A stretch of DNA of 64,000 nt from Oncomelania hupensis (Eukaryota > Mollusca > Gastropoda > Littorinimorpha > Pomatiopsidae), in NCBI GenBank assembly GCA_036898135.1, contig CM072515.1, forward strand, positions 47,397,645-47,461,644, given 5' to 3'. Positions within the stretch are counted from its first letter, which is position 1. The number at the start of each line of letters is the position of its first letter. Positions 1-11,860 of the stretch are shown here, one piece after another. Position numbers and translations under genes: made by a program. The notes under the pieces are model-generated. The model searched no databases, had not been told where the DNA came from, and was given only the letters and a program-made list of their open reading frames with translations.

Positions 1-90
1 AGAAGAAGAAGAAGAAGAAGAAGAAGAAGAAGAAGAAGAAGAAGAAGAAGAAGAAGAAGAAGAAGAAGAAGAAGAAGAAGAAGAAGAAGA
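1..90. repeat. (AGA)n microsatellite
   Basis: Uninterrupted trinucleotide array that runs off the left edge of the window. Read directly from the sequence. Confidence 0.97.
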
Positions 91-1395
91 CCGTTTTAAT
101 TTAGCTTAAATAAATGGCCTCCAGGAGATAATCTTCAGCATACAGCAGGTTCGAGTCCTAAAAACAATCTGCAGGTGGCAAGAACGTGACAATGCCAGGA
201 TACCACAACACCATTGCAACATTCAACCACAGTTGGTTTTAGACAAAGCAAACTTTACAGTAAACGTTCAGGTGTGAAATTACTACTGCAACACTTAACT
301 TCTGCATTTCTACCATTGCGTTCACAACAGAACAAACCTCGCAGTAAATGTTCAGACTGAATGGTTACTTTAATACAGAGGTGTAAGGCTAGTTTGTAAA
401 GCATTACTCTCCTGTCAACATCCTGGACATGAGAGAGAGAGAAAGAGAGAGAGATGGGGTGAGAGCGAGACACACACGTTCACAGAAAGAGAGAGATGAA
501 AATACAGAAAGAAAAAAAGCAAGAAAGAAAGAGAAGCGTGAGATGAAACACAAATTAATTAATACTAATTACATCCATAATCCTACTATACAACCAAACC
601 AGCATGCACGTGTTTAAATTAAAACAGTATCACCTAAACTAATTAAAAAATAACATTGCAGCTCCTTGAGCCTAATAGAATGATTAAAAAAACACAAACA
701 CGCGTTGTTCTTAACTGCAATTAACATGAACATTCAAACACAGAATGCATGCTATTACTGGACAATACACAAATTAATTAAACCTTAAGCCTAACTTCCA
801 CGCAAAGCCCAACACACTCGCGTGAATTAAAAATAAATAAGGGCCCCAAACAATACTGAAAAGCTTTTTTTTTTTTTTTTTTTTATAAATTCCACTCAGC
901 CGGTGGCTCACGTGACACACTGTGCACCGGCTTGGTGCGAAGGATGTGACCCGCTCCTAATTTTCCACCTAGATGGTTCTGTCATTTTTTCAAAAAACAA
1001 TGAAGATAAATCAAAGCGATAAAATAATAATCGCATTCGTATTAAAATATTCAATTACGTACAAATGATGAAGCCTAGGCCTAGGTCACACGCGATGCAC
1101 CAAGGCAACCTTAGTGAGTGTAGCCTGCAATTAATTTTCTACGTCAATGACTGTGCAGTCTTAGCTCCCCCACGCTTGGGTGATCCCATCTCTGACGATT
1201 GCCCGCATCACGAAATGTCTGGCAGATGTCAATATTGGCGGAGTGGGTAAAAATTGGATTAATCTTGAATTAGATTTTTACAAATATTTCAAATGTGTTC
1301 ACAATGAATTTGGTCAAAATGTGTTGAGCTACTCGTACACGCCATCGTCTTCGACAGTGATGAATTTTGATTGGCCAAAACTGACGCAGATTACA
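91..1395. other. AT-rich non-coding stretch
   Basis: No gene or transposon recognised. It holds a purine-rich tract around 429-536 and a 20-nt poly-T at 865-884. The poly-T could be the tail of an old minus-strand retroposon, but I see no polyadenylation signal or TSD. The short ORFs here are not supported. Confidence 0.6.
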
Positions 1396-1515
1396 GATAA
1401 AATATGGGGGGAGGGGAGGTGGAGAGAGAGAGGGGGGGCGGAAGGGGGGGAATGGGTAGACCGGAAAGACTCACATACATAACGAAACTGGGGAAAGCAA
1501 ATGCAGAGAGAGAGA

Positions 1516-1600
<85 letters not shown>
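1396..1600. repeat. purine tract with (GA)n
   Basis: G-rich purine tract grading into a nearly pure (GA)n array at 1504-1598. It creates long Arg-Glu or Leu-Ser ORFs that are not genes. Confidence 0.95.
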
Positions 1601-1602
<2 letters not shown>

Positions 1603-1763
1603 CCGAGAAGCAGAAAAAGCAGAAAGAAGGAGTGTGGGATACGACAAAAAGAAAAATAAATATTTAAAATGGACGAAGATAAACTTCTATCGGAAATTAA
1701 GCAGACAGTGAGTTTCCTTGCAAGACTGAAAAAATTGAGGGGAACAAGAAGAAAGAAAAAACC

Positions 1764-1796
<33 letters not shown>

Positions 1797-2155
1797 AAGA
1801 ACTACAACAACAAACTGCTTGTTTGTCGGACAAGAATTGGGAAAGGGGTGGGTGAATAGCAGAAAAGGAGGGGAGTATGTGATAGAAAAAGGCAAAATGA
1901 TGGTTGTGATCGTGCTGATGGTAGAAAAAGGAGAACAAAGATATTGGGTTATGCACTTGGGATGACGGGAAAGAGAAATAGACGCGGTGAAATAATAATG
2001 ATGATGGTGGTGGTGGTGGAGAAGAGGAACTCAGGAAGGAGGAGCAATAGGAAGGAGGACAACGCCAGCTATGCCGGAAGTGACCTTTCTACATCCGGTG
2101 ACAAAAGTCGCTCCGCACGAGGATGCCATTGCGCAGACGTGACCCGAGAGCGGGA
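1601..2155. other. non-coding with (CAA)n
   Basis: Contains a short (CAA)n array at 1764-1796 in A/G-rich sequence. No gene seen. Confidence 0.6.
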
Positions 2156-2156
2156 A

Positions 2157-2198
<42 letters not shown>

Positions 2199-2244
2199 GA
2201 GAGAGAGTGAGAGAGAGAGGGAGAGAGAGAGGGGGAGAGAGAGA
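2156..2244. repeat. (GA)n microsatellite
   Basis: Interrupted GA dinucleotide array, read directly. Confidence 0.95.
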
Positions 2245-2375
2245 ATAACCGAATACGAGCATATCTTTTATTTGCGCAGGCCATCCGCTCATACACAAGC
2301 TGCTCGGTTTAAAGGCAAAGGCACTGACTTGTCGAATCGAACATTGAACTTGTTACTGGGTACAGAATAATGAAG

Positions 2376-2525
2376 TAGTGGCCACATATGGCTTAGGTTT
2401 TACGGCTTATGCGTTGGGGTATGAGATTTTTTACTGACCGAAAATTTGACGGCTGGATTTTGACCTTTTCAGTTTAGTGGCCACATTGGCTTACGTTTTG
2501 CGGCTTAGGCATTGGGTTGTAGGTA
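2376..2525. repeat. two diverged tandem units, ~99-bp spacing
   Basis: Two related ~48-bp blocks begin at 2376 and 2475. Both start TAGTGGCCACAT and continue through TGGCTTA and a GCGTTGGGGT or GCATTGGGTT end. They look like the remains of a local tandem duplication. Confidence 0.7.
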
Positions 2526-3399
2526 GTGGCGCCATGTTTGTCACGGCCCGGTTCGAATTTATAAACGTGCGTAGCTGTGTAATTTCACTACAACAAGGCA
2601 CTTTTTCATGACGATGTAATGTACTCTTTCACTGTAAAATGAAAAACCTGACTAAGATCGTCACGTAACAAGTGTGTTCAACTGCTTAGCTCGCCGAGTC
2701 GTGTGTAGCAGACAACCTGTGTTGCGTGTAATCAAACAAGGGAGGAGTTTAGGTAAACTCACGACGTCACATTCTCGCTTCTCATTGGTGATAGTAAGCC
2801 CGGCTTAGGTATTTTTTGCAGTAGATATCAAACTTGTGCTATCTTTGTGAAATTATACGTTAGTCAATACGCAAGGAAATACATAAGGAATTCATAAGCG
2901 CAACACAAGAGTGGCCGGGTGCTACAGGCCAACGTGGCCGGGCCTTAAGGGACAAGATAAAGAGAAATAAACGAATAATGAAACATTTTATATGAATCAA
3001 CGTTCAAAATGATGTATTGTCCTCATTTATACAAGAAAATGTGACATGTCGATATTTTTTTTTCTTTCGTCACATTTGTTTCGCTCAAAATAGGATTACA
3101 TTGCCCTCTATTGCTAACACGCATGTGAGTTGTGAGTATGCGAATTCACACAGACATTTGTTTAAAAATGCATTTTCCACATTTTCCATTTAAATGAAAT
3201 ATTTCAATCTAAATTTGTCAAATACAGTGGGCTGAAGAAGACAACAATTCATAAATAAAATTTCTATAGCCTATTCTATAAAGCAGGTAGAAAACATCAG
3301 GTTCGCCTCTCAAAGCAGCTGCGTACGGGGAGGAGAGTGCTCTTTACCACAGCAAATATTTAGGCTAGCACCATAATATTTGTCTTGGACTTTCCTGAG
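2526..3399. other. non-coding, nothing assigned
   Basis: A GGCCCGG at 2545-2551 faces a CCGGGCC near 2937-2943, with a TGTCACG start like an LTR edge. There is no matching CA end, TSD or coding remnant, so I leave it unassigned. The rest is AT-rich unique sequence. Confidence 0.45.
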
Positions 3400-3597
3400 A
3401 TTTGTTCCCGTGTATTCCCATTGGTGTTCCGTAGACTGTATTTCCACTGACTGCCGATGTATCCAAATTATAGTCCTCCATACGCTTATGTGTTCGGGGA
3501 CGTTAATCTAACCACCAACCAACCATCCAAATTAACGTTTGAGAATAATACTCCCACTCAAGTTTGACGTTCTCGTATATTCCCAATGGCGCCTCGT
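3400..3597. repeat. degenerate ATTCCCATTG minisatellite, left part
   Basis: Repeats of a loose ~30-40-bp unit containing ATTCCCATTG and GTTCCGTGT-like words. The same unit resumes at 4125-4262, so SINE A and its ATT tail appear to have split the array. Confidence 0.45.
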
Positions 3598-3930
3598 GGC
3601 CTCGTGGCGCAGTGGATTAGTCGCCGGTTTCCTATGCCGAAGGTCGCGGGATCGATTCCCGAAAGAGGCGAACGTATGTGACTTAGTTACGAGACTACTG
3701 AGGTCACCGAGGGTTTTCTCCGGGCACTCCGGTTTCCTCCCTCCCTTCACTAATGGTACTGGACGCAGTCAATATAGCGATCGTCCTGGCTTTACACCAC
3801 CTGTTTGAGTGATGGATGTGTATTTGTTGTGTGTGTGTGAGGGTGGATGAGACAGGTGAGCGTGTATGTTGGTACAGATCGCTGCGCTTTGAGCCTGATT
3901 GATTTGGGGAGATGCGCGTATATAGCATCC
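3598..3930 (+). mobile_element. SINE A copy 1 (tRNA-headed)
   Basis: The head at 3598-3668 has tRNA-like A and B box sequences (GGCGCAGTGGATTAG and GGGATCGATTCCC). A conserved central block at 3706-3740 carries GGGTTTTCTCCGGGCACTCC, and a ~180-bp 3' body ends in TATAGCATCC. Related copies lie at 15125, 27118, 37478 and 53430. The central block resembles the shared core found in several invertebrate SINEs; the exact superfamily name is not certain. The copy ends directly in the (ATT)n array, which is probably its expanded tail. Confidence 0.82.
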
Positions 3931-3981
<51 letters not shown>

Positions 3982-3994
3982 GTTATTGTTATTA

Positions 3995-4083
<89 letters not shown>
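3931..4083. repeat. (ATT)n array, SINE tail
   Basis: About 150 bp of ATT with a few GTT interruptions, abutting the 3' end of SINE A copy 1. Long poly-Ile, poly-Tyr and poly-Asn ORFs are artefacts of it. Confidence 0.97.
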
Positions 4084-4124
4084 TATTACTATGACGTTTG
4101 ACGCTTTAATTAGTCTATTAACGC

Positions 4125-4262
4125 TGTTGTTCCCTACATTTCCAATGAGGATCTTAGAATACTCCAAATTAATCAAATTTGATGTATTTTCATTAAAATC
4201 TCGTGAATTCCCATTGAAGTTTCGTGAATTAATTCCCGCTGACGTTCTGGTGTATTCCAGCT
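4125..4262. repeat. degenerate ATTCCCATTG minisatellite, right part
   Basis: Continues the loose repeat seen at 3400-3597, with units such as GAATTCCCATTGAAGTTTCG and GTGTATTCCAGCTGAC. Confidence 0.45.
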
Positions 4263-4830
4263 GACAATCACTATAAACTAAAGTCCCCCAGGCTCTGTTT
4301 GTTCAGTCCCGTGTCATGGGGAGGGGTTGTGGAGAGGGAAGCAACTGCAAAAACAGCCCCCCTGCCGACAGCGCGCTGCTTGTAATAGCATCAAGAAACC
4401 GTGGTTATTGTTTTCCATCCTCACTTCACTTCACCCCCCTCTCCTACCATTTCCTTTCTCCAACACTTTCTCTCTTCCCTCATTCCAATGCCATCATCCT
4501 CTGATTTCCCCTTAATACTATAACTAATGCCAGCTAACAATCAAATTATGTCAAAGCCACTATCTATTCATCCCAAATGAAACTCATGTCTGATCGACGG
4601 ATCCTGATGACGAGCCTGAAAACGTTAAAACACTGGATAATACTTTCAATCGACGAATCCTCTTATACCACGAGACATTTGTTTCCCAGTGCTCACTACT
4701 ACTAGCTTCTCACCTCTTCCTCCAGATATTAACAGTCATTTAATTAACCAATCAAGTGATGACGGTTGGGCCATCCCAACCGCCTGACCCACTACCCCCG
4801 CCCCCTCAAAGTTGCTATTTTAAAACCACC
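4263..4830. other. non-coding, nothing assigned
   Basis: Pyrimidine-rich then mixed sequence. No gene, RNA or transposon recognised. Confidence 0.6.
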
Positions 4831-4833
4831 TTG

Positions 4834-4865
<32 letters not shown>

Positions 4866-4918
4866 CTTCTTCTCTCTCTCTCTACCTCCCCATCTCTCTC
4901 TCTTTCTCTCTCTCAGCG
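4831..4918. repeat. (TTC)n plus (CT)n
   Basis: TTC array at about 4836-4872 running into CT-rich sequence. Confidence 0.9.
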
Positions 4919-5205
4919 AGTAGTTGTCCCTCCTCCACCTTTCTCCCTTCCGTGCTGTCCAAATGCTAGTTGATGGGTTTCACCTGTTGAACCAACTGCA
5001 GGTGTACAGTGACTTCAAGATTCAACATCCAACGACTGAATAAAATGTATGTCTAGATTCATGAATGAATGAACGAATGAATGAAATAATGAATGGATGG
5101 TCACTTGATAAGCCAAACCAACGAAATACGTATATATTAAGTGTGCTTTACAAATAAATATTCAATAATGCGCACAGCTGATTGTACTCTTTCTCTCACC
5201 CTCTT

Positions 5206-5268
<63 letters not shown>

Positions 5269-6950
5269 TAAAAACATACTCACACACAAAAGGCCTTGAA
5301 CAAAATATAGGAAAGAGAAAGGCCTGAGAAAATTTCATAATATGTCTTTGGTTTTGTACAAGGCATAACACATAGGAAGAGGAGAACGAGAAAGAGATGG
5401 AGCGAAAGAAAGAACAGACGAAGCGAAGTTTGGAAGGCCAGAACAAAATACGGCTTTGTTCGTCTGATATTTAAGCAAAGAAAAAGAAGGTTTCCAAACA
5501 GCAGAATATTGGGTGTGTGGGTTGAGGAGAGAGGGATAGGAAAATGAAGGAGCGCAGGAGGGGGAGAAAGATAAAGAGGAGGAGAAATGTGTCTTTGGTT
5601 TAGAGGAAAGCCAGAACAAATAATCCCCGTGCCCGTTACCTGCTGTCTTTGTCAGTTCTGTCTTAGCTGACGGATCCGCTTCCACTCACAACACTAACTT
5701 TGATGACAAAATAAGCTTGCAAGCGTGCAAGGTGTGTGTGTGTATGTGTGTGTGTGCGTGGATGTGGGTGCGCGCATGCATGTGTGCGTGAGTGTGTGTG
5801 TGTGTGTGTGTTTGAATGTGTTTGTGCGTGCGCATAGCTGTTGTTTCTATTCTGTTGTGTCCCAGTGTTCGCAACTCATTCACAATGTTCACTCACGACA
5901 GAAGCTTGGATGACAAAATAAACTTGCATACGCGTTTGTGTGTGTGTATGTGTGATTGTGTGTGTTAGTGTGTGGGTATGACGCTTTTTTGTTATTTTTA
6001 TTGTGTTGTCCCACTGGTTGCAGTTCAAGTTTCCCACGCAACAGCAGACGATTTGCAGGAAAACTAAACATGTAGGTATGTCTTTCTGCTAAATTAAGGT
6101 CTCCACAGTGTCTGATAGGACAGCTTTTACTTCGCTCTGGTCTATTCCCATCAATTTACACTCTTCTATTATACCATTCCAACTTTTTAAAAGACCCTTG
6201 GTAATATAATTATAGAAATTATATTTGTCTTTTGTCTGTCTTTCTGTCTGTCTCTCTCTCACTCTTTCTCGCATACCTTATACCTTTACCCTCACTCCCA
6301 TAAATATTGACATTGATTTAATACTCATTAAAACTGTGGCTGTGACTACTCAACTTCTGAATAATGATAGGTTGATTAGTCCTATTTCCTTCAGTCTTAG
6401 GTGGCGCTGTTTTGTGTGTGTGCGTACGTGCGTGCGTGTTAACTGTCGTGCTTTTATCATTTTCCTTAAGCGTTTTCATATTATTACCTTCTTACTATCT
6501 CCTTTTTCATATTTTCTTCCCTCCTCTTTTCTCTATTTTCCTCGTCGTCTCCGTGGGTTCTCCTTCTTAGCTCCTCCTTTCCTTTCCCCTGTGGCTGTTT
6601 GTGCTTGTTAAGGGAATGCTTGACGTGCGTGCTGCAAAAGTTCACAGGGCTGTGTCTTAAGGCCCCACTGTCCCTGTCTCTCCAGGTAGCTGAGGAATGT
6701 CAGGTGTTTCAGGGGATTCAGGTGTGTCAGGTGTTCTTTCCCTACGACCATGTCTGCGCACCTGTGTGAGGTCCTCCCTTGACTTCCTTTGCCTCTTCCT
6801 GCTCCGACTTCATATCTTGTATCTGCCGTTGTGTCTCTGCTGTCTTCCTTCATTCACTTCCTTGTTATCTTCTTCTGTCTCTTCCTCCTCTCTCTTTTGT
6901 GTGTGTGTCTCTGCTGTCTACCTGGTTTGTCTCTTTCCTCCCAGTTTGTC
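4919..6950. other. non-coding with short microsatellites
   Basis: Holds (CT)n/(CA)n near 5190-5270, interrupted (GT)n at 5731-5815 and 5935-5975, and a few TCAGGTGT repeats at 6697-6740. The ORFs here are low-complexity or short and I do not support them. Confidence 0.6.
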
Positions 6951-7200
<250 letters not shown>

Positions 7201-7356
7201 ATGATGCAAATATATAAATAATTATATAAATCTTTGTTGTCTTTGCGGTCTTCTTTCATGGTGTCCTCGGTCTATTCTGTGTCTTTGTTCTGTTCTTTAT
7301 TTCCTGTTCCATTCTTCGCGTGCCCTCCTGCTGTGCACCTTGCGTTCTCTCACTGT

Positions 7357-7399
7357 CCTGTATTCTAGAATATACAGAGAATATTCTAGAGAATACAGG
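7357..7399. other. imperfect palindrome with heat-shock-like half sites
   Basis: The left arm CCTGTATTCTAGAATAT pairs with the right arm ATATTCTAGAGAATACAGG across a short loop. It contains TTCTAGAA and GAATATTC words that resemble heat-shock-element pairs. No adjacent gene was found, so a regulatory role is only a guess. Confidence 0.5.
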
Positions 7400-7452
7400 T
7401 CAGTGGTTCTCTCTTCCCGCTATTTCCTCCTGGCAATGCCCTCGTGATTTAT

Positions 7453-7455
<3 letters not shown>

Positions 7456-7546
<91 letters not shown>

Positions 7547-7575
7547 CAGAGACAGAGAGTGAGAGAGAGAGTAGC
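7456..7575. repeat. (GA)n then (CAGAGA)n
   Basis: Pure GA array grading into CAGAGA hexamers and GA again. Confidence 0.95.
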
Positions 7576-8279
7576 TTTCTTCGCTTTCCTTAGTCATCCG
7601 TCATTGACTTTCAACTGACCTACCTTGCATGCAAAGTCTTTATCTTCTTAACGCGGCTACAGGTTCACGCCCCTTTTCCAAGGCAAGGTACCCTAGTACA
7701 CATTAACAGAAACCATCAATAATATAGTTTAAAACCTCTCCTTTTGTTAGGAAGTTTTGTTGTGGTTTTTTCAGCCATGTGCGCGTAGCTGGAAAACGTC
7801 TAACGTTGTGCTCCAGCATTCTTTTATTTTTTAACAGCATTGTCCATTTTTTTCCTATGTCCATATTTTCTTTCTGAACCCGATAACCTAATACATTGTA
7901 TTTGTTTCTTGTGCACATTAAATAGCAATTATTTGAATGAAACATATCGAACGTGTGTTGTCAAACAATTATACCCGTCACAATACGTAATTACTGTCAC
8001 ATTGCAGTGTATCGATTATTAAATAGTTCATGGCAGAATATTAGCTATTGTTACATTGGGCGTACTCACGAAAAGAATTTAGATTTTTGGGATTTCATCC
8101 TGATCTTCCCTTCTGTCCTCGTATGTTAAGCGAGGAATAAAAAAATGTAATAACGTCTTACATTAAACACAAAAAATGTCCGCTATTTAAAAAGCAATTA
8201 AAAAGAAATTTGCTTTCCTTTGTTGCATGCATATATTCATATGAATTAATTGTATGGGTTCTCTGGGGAAGGGAGGTTA
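7576..8279. other. non-coding, nothing assigned
   Basis: AT-rich. An 80-codon minus-strand ORF at 7703-7945 has no motif that I recognise and may be chance. Confidence 0.5.
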
Positions 8280-8496
8280 TCCGACAGAGAAAGAGAGAGA
8301 CAGAGAGACAGACAGACAGAGAGAGAGAGAGACAGACAGAGAGACAGACAGACAGGGAGGAAGTGATATAGAAAACGATGAGACAGAGAGAGACACAGAG
8401 AAAAAGAGGAGACGAAGAAAATGAGGAGACAGAGAGAGAGAGCGACAGGCAAAGTGAGAGAAAGACAGAAAATGAGAATAGGGAGAGACAGAGAGA
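8280..8496. repeat. purine tract with CAGA repeats
   Basis: Mixed GAGA and CAGA tandem words on the plus strand. The Ser/Leu/Cys ORFs on the minus strand are artefacts. Confidence 0.85.
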
Positions 8497-8502
8497 ATGA
8501 AT

Positions 8503-8631
8503 GAACATTGAGGTTTAACGTCTACACCCACTATTGGCGATACGGCAGACGGGAATAACTATACCAGGGAAAGAGGGGTAGGGACCTGAATCAACACTGA
8601 ACCACCAAAGCAATCATCACGGAGAGAACCA
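8503..8631 (-). mobile_element. SINE B fragment (3' part only)
   Basis: Matches the tail half of the complete SINE B at 11192-11428. Shared blocks are CATTGAGGTTTAACGTCTA, GGCGATACGGCAGACGGG and TGAACCACCAAAGCAATCAT. The tRNA head is missing, so this copy is truncated. Confidence 0.75.
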
Positions 8632-9128
8632 GCCAGACAAAAAGAGAGAGACACACACAAACAGACAGACAGAAAAAAAAGAGGAGGTAGACAGGGGGAG
8701 GATGTGACTCTTTGGTGAACGTCTGACGGCCTAAAATACCACCATATATTGATCACATGATTATCATTGCAGAACATCACATCATCATCGACATAAAGAG
8801 AGGCAACACTGTCGAGAGATAATTAGCAACACTTATATGCAAATGAGGACACGCGCGCACATCAAATATGAAAATTGGAAAAGGACCGAACAGATTTTAT
8901 TGGGTGAATAGGACATCCCAGAGAAAGAAAAAGAGGAAAGAAAGAAAGGACCACAAATAGAGAAGCAAGGAAAGACGAAGGAAGGAAGGAAGGAAATGAA
9001 AGAAAGGTAAAAACAAAAAAACAACAAGAGTGAAAAGGCTATCAATATTTATATCTACATGTATTAATATTTACAACGGCAACGATTACCGAACAGAGTT
9101 ATAGTATTGGACAACAAATTACGGGGAA
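8632..9128. other. non-coding, nothing assigned
   Basis: Purine-rich with short repeats. No gene seen. Confidence 0.55.
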
Positions 9129-9199
9129 GATGGGAGGGGAAGAGAGAGTGAAAGAAAGAGAGAGAGTGAGAGAGAGAAAGAGAGAGAGAAAGAGAAAGT

Positions 9200-9274
<75 letters not shown>
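9129..9274. repeat. (GA)n microsatellite
   Basis: Interrupted then pure GA array. Confidence 0.95.
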
Positions 9275-9278
<4 letters not shown>

Positions 9279-9654
9279 ATGGTCATGGCATCAGGATCAC
9301 CGCATCAGTAACATCAAAGGACAGAACGAAGAAGAAGAAAAAAGACGAACAGCAAGGATGACAAATCAAAGAGAACTGTTTTCTGCCTCCGCAGCCAGCC
9401 AGCAAGAGACTTCTCTCCCTTGATTGGATTGCCTCCCTTTGCATCAGCCCCTGATGCCTTATCTCCCCTTGCTGCAATTGTCTGCCCCTCCTGACCCCTA
9501 AGTCATGCGGAGTATAAATGAGCACTGGTTTCCGCTAAAATGTGACTTGTCTCCTATACACAGCGTGTCCGGAGACGTTAATCTACCCCAACAACAAAAA
9601 GCTAAAATGTTAACATTCATGGACGATTCCGTGATGCATTGCACGAATGTGACA
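9275..9654. other. non-coding, nothing assigned
   Basis: Mixed composition. A GGAGACGTTAATCTACCCC word at 9570-9588 resembles the GGGACGTTAATCTAACC word at 3497-3513, which suggests a shared but decayed retroposon tail. Confidence 0.4.
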
Positions 9655-9677
9655 TTAATAATAATAGTAACAACAAC

Positions 9678-9752
<75 letters not shown>

Positions 9753-9780
9753 TTTTATATAGCGCGATCAACAAAATTGT
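9655..9780. repeat. (AAT)n with TATAGCGC motif
   Basis: An AAT array at ~9676-9751 is followed directly by TTTTTATATAGCGCGATC. A very similar arrangement occurs at 56552-56665. TATAGCGC next to trinucleotide arrays recalls a dispersed repeat common in aquatic animals; that link is from memory and not searched. Confidence 0.8.
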
Positions 9781-11180
9781 ATGTATTTTGAATTGATTGG
9801 GTAATAAAGTCTCTTGATTTTACAGTACAACTGAGCTCAAAACACTTCCACCTAAACCCCCACTCACCCCATATGATCGTGTAGGTGTAGCAATCACTGT
9901 ACACTGACACTCTGTCCTAATCTAAAAATACTCTCAACATCAAAAATGCAGCAGCGCGTTTGAACGCAGCCAGGGCAGCGTTTTGGTTTTCTTGTGTGAA
10001 TGGCCTCTAGCTCTGCCTGGGGCACGGCAAAGGACTCGGTCGCTGACGCTGGTGACGTTTGACGTTTCACGCTTCATCGTCCAGGCCACGGCTGGAATTG
10101 GACATCAAGAGACCAGAGATCTTAGGTTTGGTAGAAGAAAAAAAATGACGGAGAGACTTTGGGAGTTGTATAGATGTTGGTAAAAGGAGCGAAGAAAGAA
10201 AGGTTTGGAGAGAGAGACAGAGACAGACAGACAGACAGATGGGGGAGGAGAGGGAGGGGCGGGAAGAGAGGGAAAAGAAAGAAGTAGGTGTGGGTAGGCA
10301 AAGTGGAGAAGAAGATGAAACGGGATGAAGAGAGAAATGAAAGAGAGAAATGAAAGAGACACCGAACAACAAGGAAAACGACCAAAGGTGGTAATTATAA
10401 AGAAGGACATAATAAAGCATGCACACTGGGACAGAACCTCAACCTCTTTCTCCCGTTATGTCGTCCAGTAACATCTCACTGCCTCATTTGCTCTTTACGA
10501 TGTGTCATATGCACCAGCACATACACTAAAATTACTAGTATCTTTGCAGAATTTCTTTTTTATTATTTGTGCTTACATGTCACCTTTATCAACAACATGC
10601 AAGTAAAGTGAAACTTAATAATATCTGTTAATAATTTGTAAAGATTTACGTGTCAGCTTTATTACCGAATCATCTAACAACATGAGACAACGTTGAGCTA
10701 TAAATCTATAATAAACGATATGTAAGGTGAAAGAGAGTCGTAAATAAACTGATATGTTTCCCCCAATAAACCACATTACACAGATAGCAAAGGTCGGGTG
10801 GAGTTGTTTAAAACAAAAATCATAATGATAAAAGAAATGCAGGTAAATAACAAATAATTTCTACAATTTCGACGATCTCGACCACACACAGACACCTAAG
10901 AAACATCGTCCTAAGTTTCCACCCATTTCATATTTTTAAAACAAAAATTAAACACTGCAATCTTGAACAAACAAATAAAACAAACAAAAAACAGAATGAT
11001 ACTGGGCTCATATAAACAATAAAAATTAATGTGAGCAAAGAAACACACAAAGATGCGTTCCCACAAAATGCAATATAATTATAGATCCGCTTCTCTCTTC
11101 TTGTAATTTTTTTTTACGACCGATGTAAGCTTACAACTACAATCGTGGTATGATCTTAGCAATATAATTTTTCTGTACAG
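9781..11180. other. AT-rich non-coding
   Basis: A short purine tract with ACAG repeats at 10215-10240, then ~900 bp of AT-rich sequence. No gene or transposon seen. Confidence 0.6.
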
Positions 11181-11191
11181 ATAATAATGTA

Positions 11192-11428
11192 TGAAATTAA
11201 CATTGAGGTTTAACGTCTATATCCACCATTGGCGATATGGCAGACGGGGATAACCATCCCAGGGAACAAGGGTTATGGTCCTTAATCAATACTGAACCAC
11301 CAAAGCAATCATACTGCTAAAATGGACAGTGAAAATGGCCACTTTTTATATCGCCCACCACGGGATTCGAACCTGGGTCATCGGTGTGCCAGGCGAGGAT
11401 TCTATCACTTGAGCTACGGTGGTGGGAC
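11192..11428 (-). mobile_element. SINE B, complete copy with TSDs
   Basis: Flanked by perfect 11-bp direct repeats ATAATAATGTA at 11181-11191 and 11429-11439. On the minus strand it begins with a tRNA-like head containing GTAGCTCAAGTGATAG and GGTTCGAATCCCGTGG. The body then runs to GCCATATCGCCAATGGTGG and AACGTTAAACCTCAATG. About 237 bp, consistent with a tRNA-derived SINE inserted by LINE-type target-primed reverse transcription. Confidence 0.88.
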
Positions 11429-11439
11429 ATAATAATGTA

Positions 11440-11860
11440 ATCGTTCGTAAAAACTAGTATAGCGCTTATCCCTGATTGATAACGTTCCAGCAAATAAAAA
11501 TATTAAGATGCGTTTATGCGGCACAAAGCATAAACTACGGGCCTGTTTCACATTTTACAAATAGAAATGCTACTGCAATGCTGACAGGTATGCAAGTATA
11601 AAATTGTGCTTATCTAAAACAGACACCAAAAGAAAACACATAAAGACTCGTCGCTAATCCTGCATACACAAAGCGTTAAATATGAACCCCTTTATGATAG
11701 TTACAAGAGATGTTTTTTTTTTAATCAGGAAATGTTAATATGGTAATGTGCTTATTTAAAAAAAAAAAGGAAGAATCAGTTTGCGCTTATCTCAAGAGTA
11801 AATCTTGAGGATATAAATAATCTTTAATATGACGTAGAAAAACAAAATATACGTGGCAAT
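11440..11860. other. AT-rich non-coding
   Basis: No gene seen. It ends in the GCAAT target site of the solo LTR (11856-11860). Confidence 0.6.

Noticed and set aside
865..884. Poly-T as the tail of a minus-strand processed pseudogene
   Set aside because: No AATAAA at the right distance, no TSD and no ORF.
2541..2943. Second LTR candidate from TGTCACGGCCCGG to CCGGGCC
   Set aside because: No CA terminus, TSD, or similar copy in the window.
3769..4264. Long poly-Asn, poly-Ile, poly-Tyr and poly-Leu ORFs
   Set aside because: All six frames of the (ATT)n array are open; this is a low-complexity artefact.
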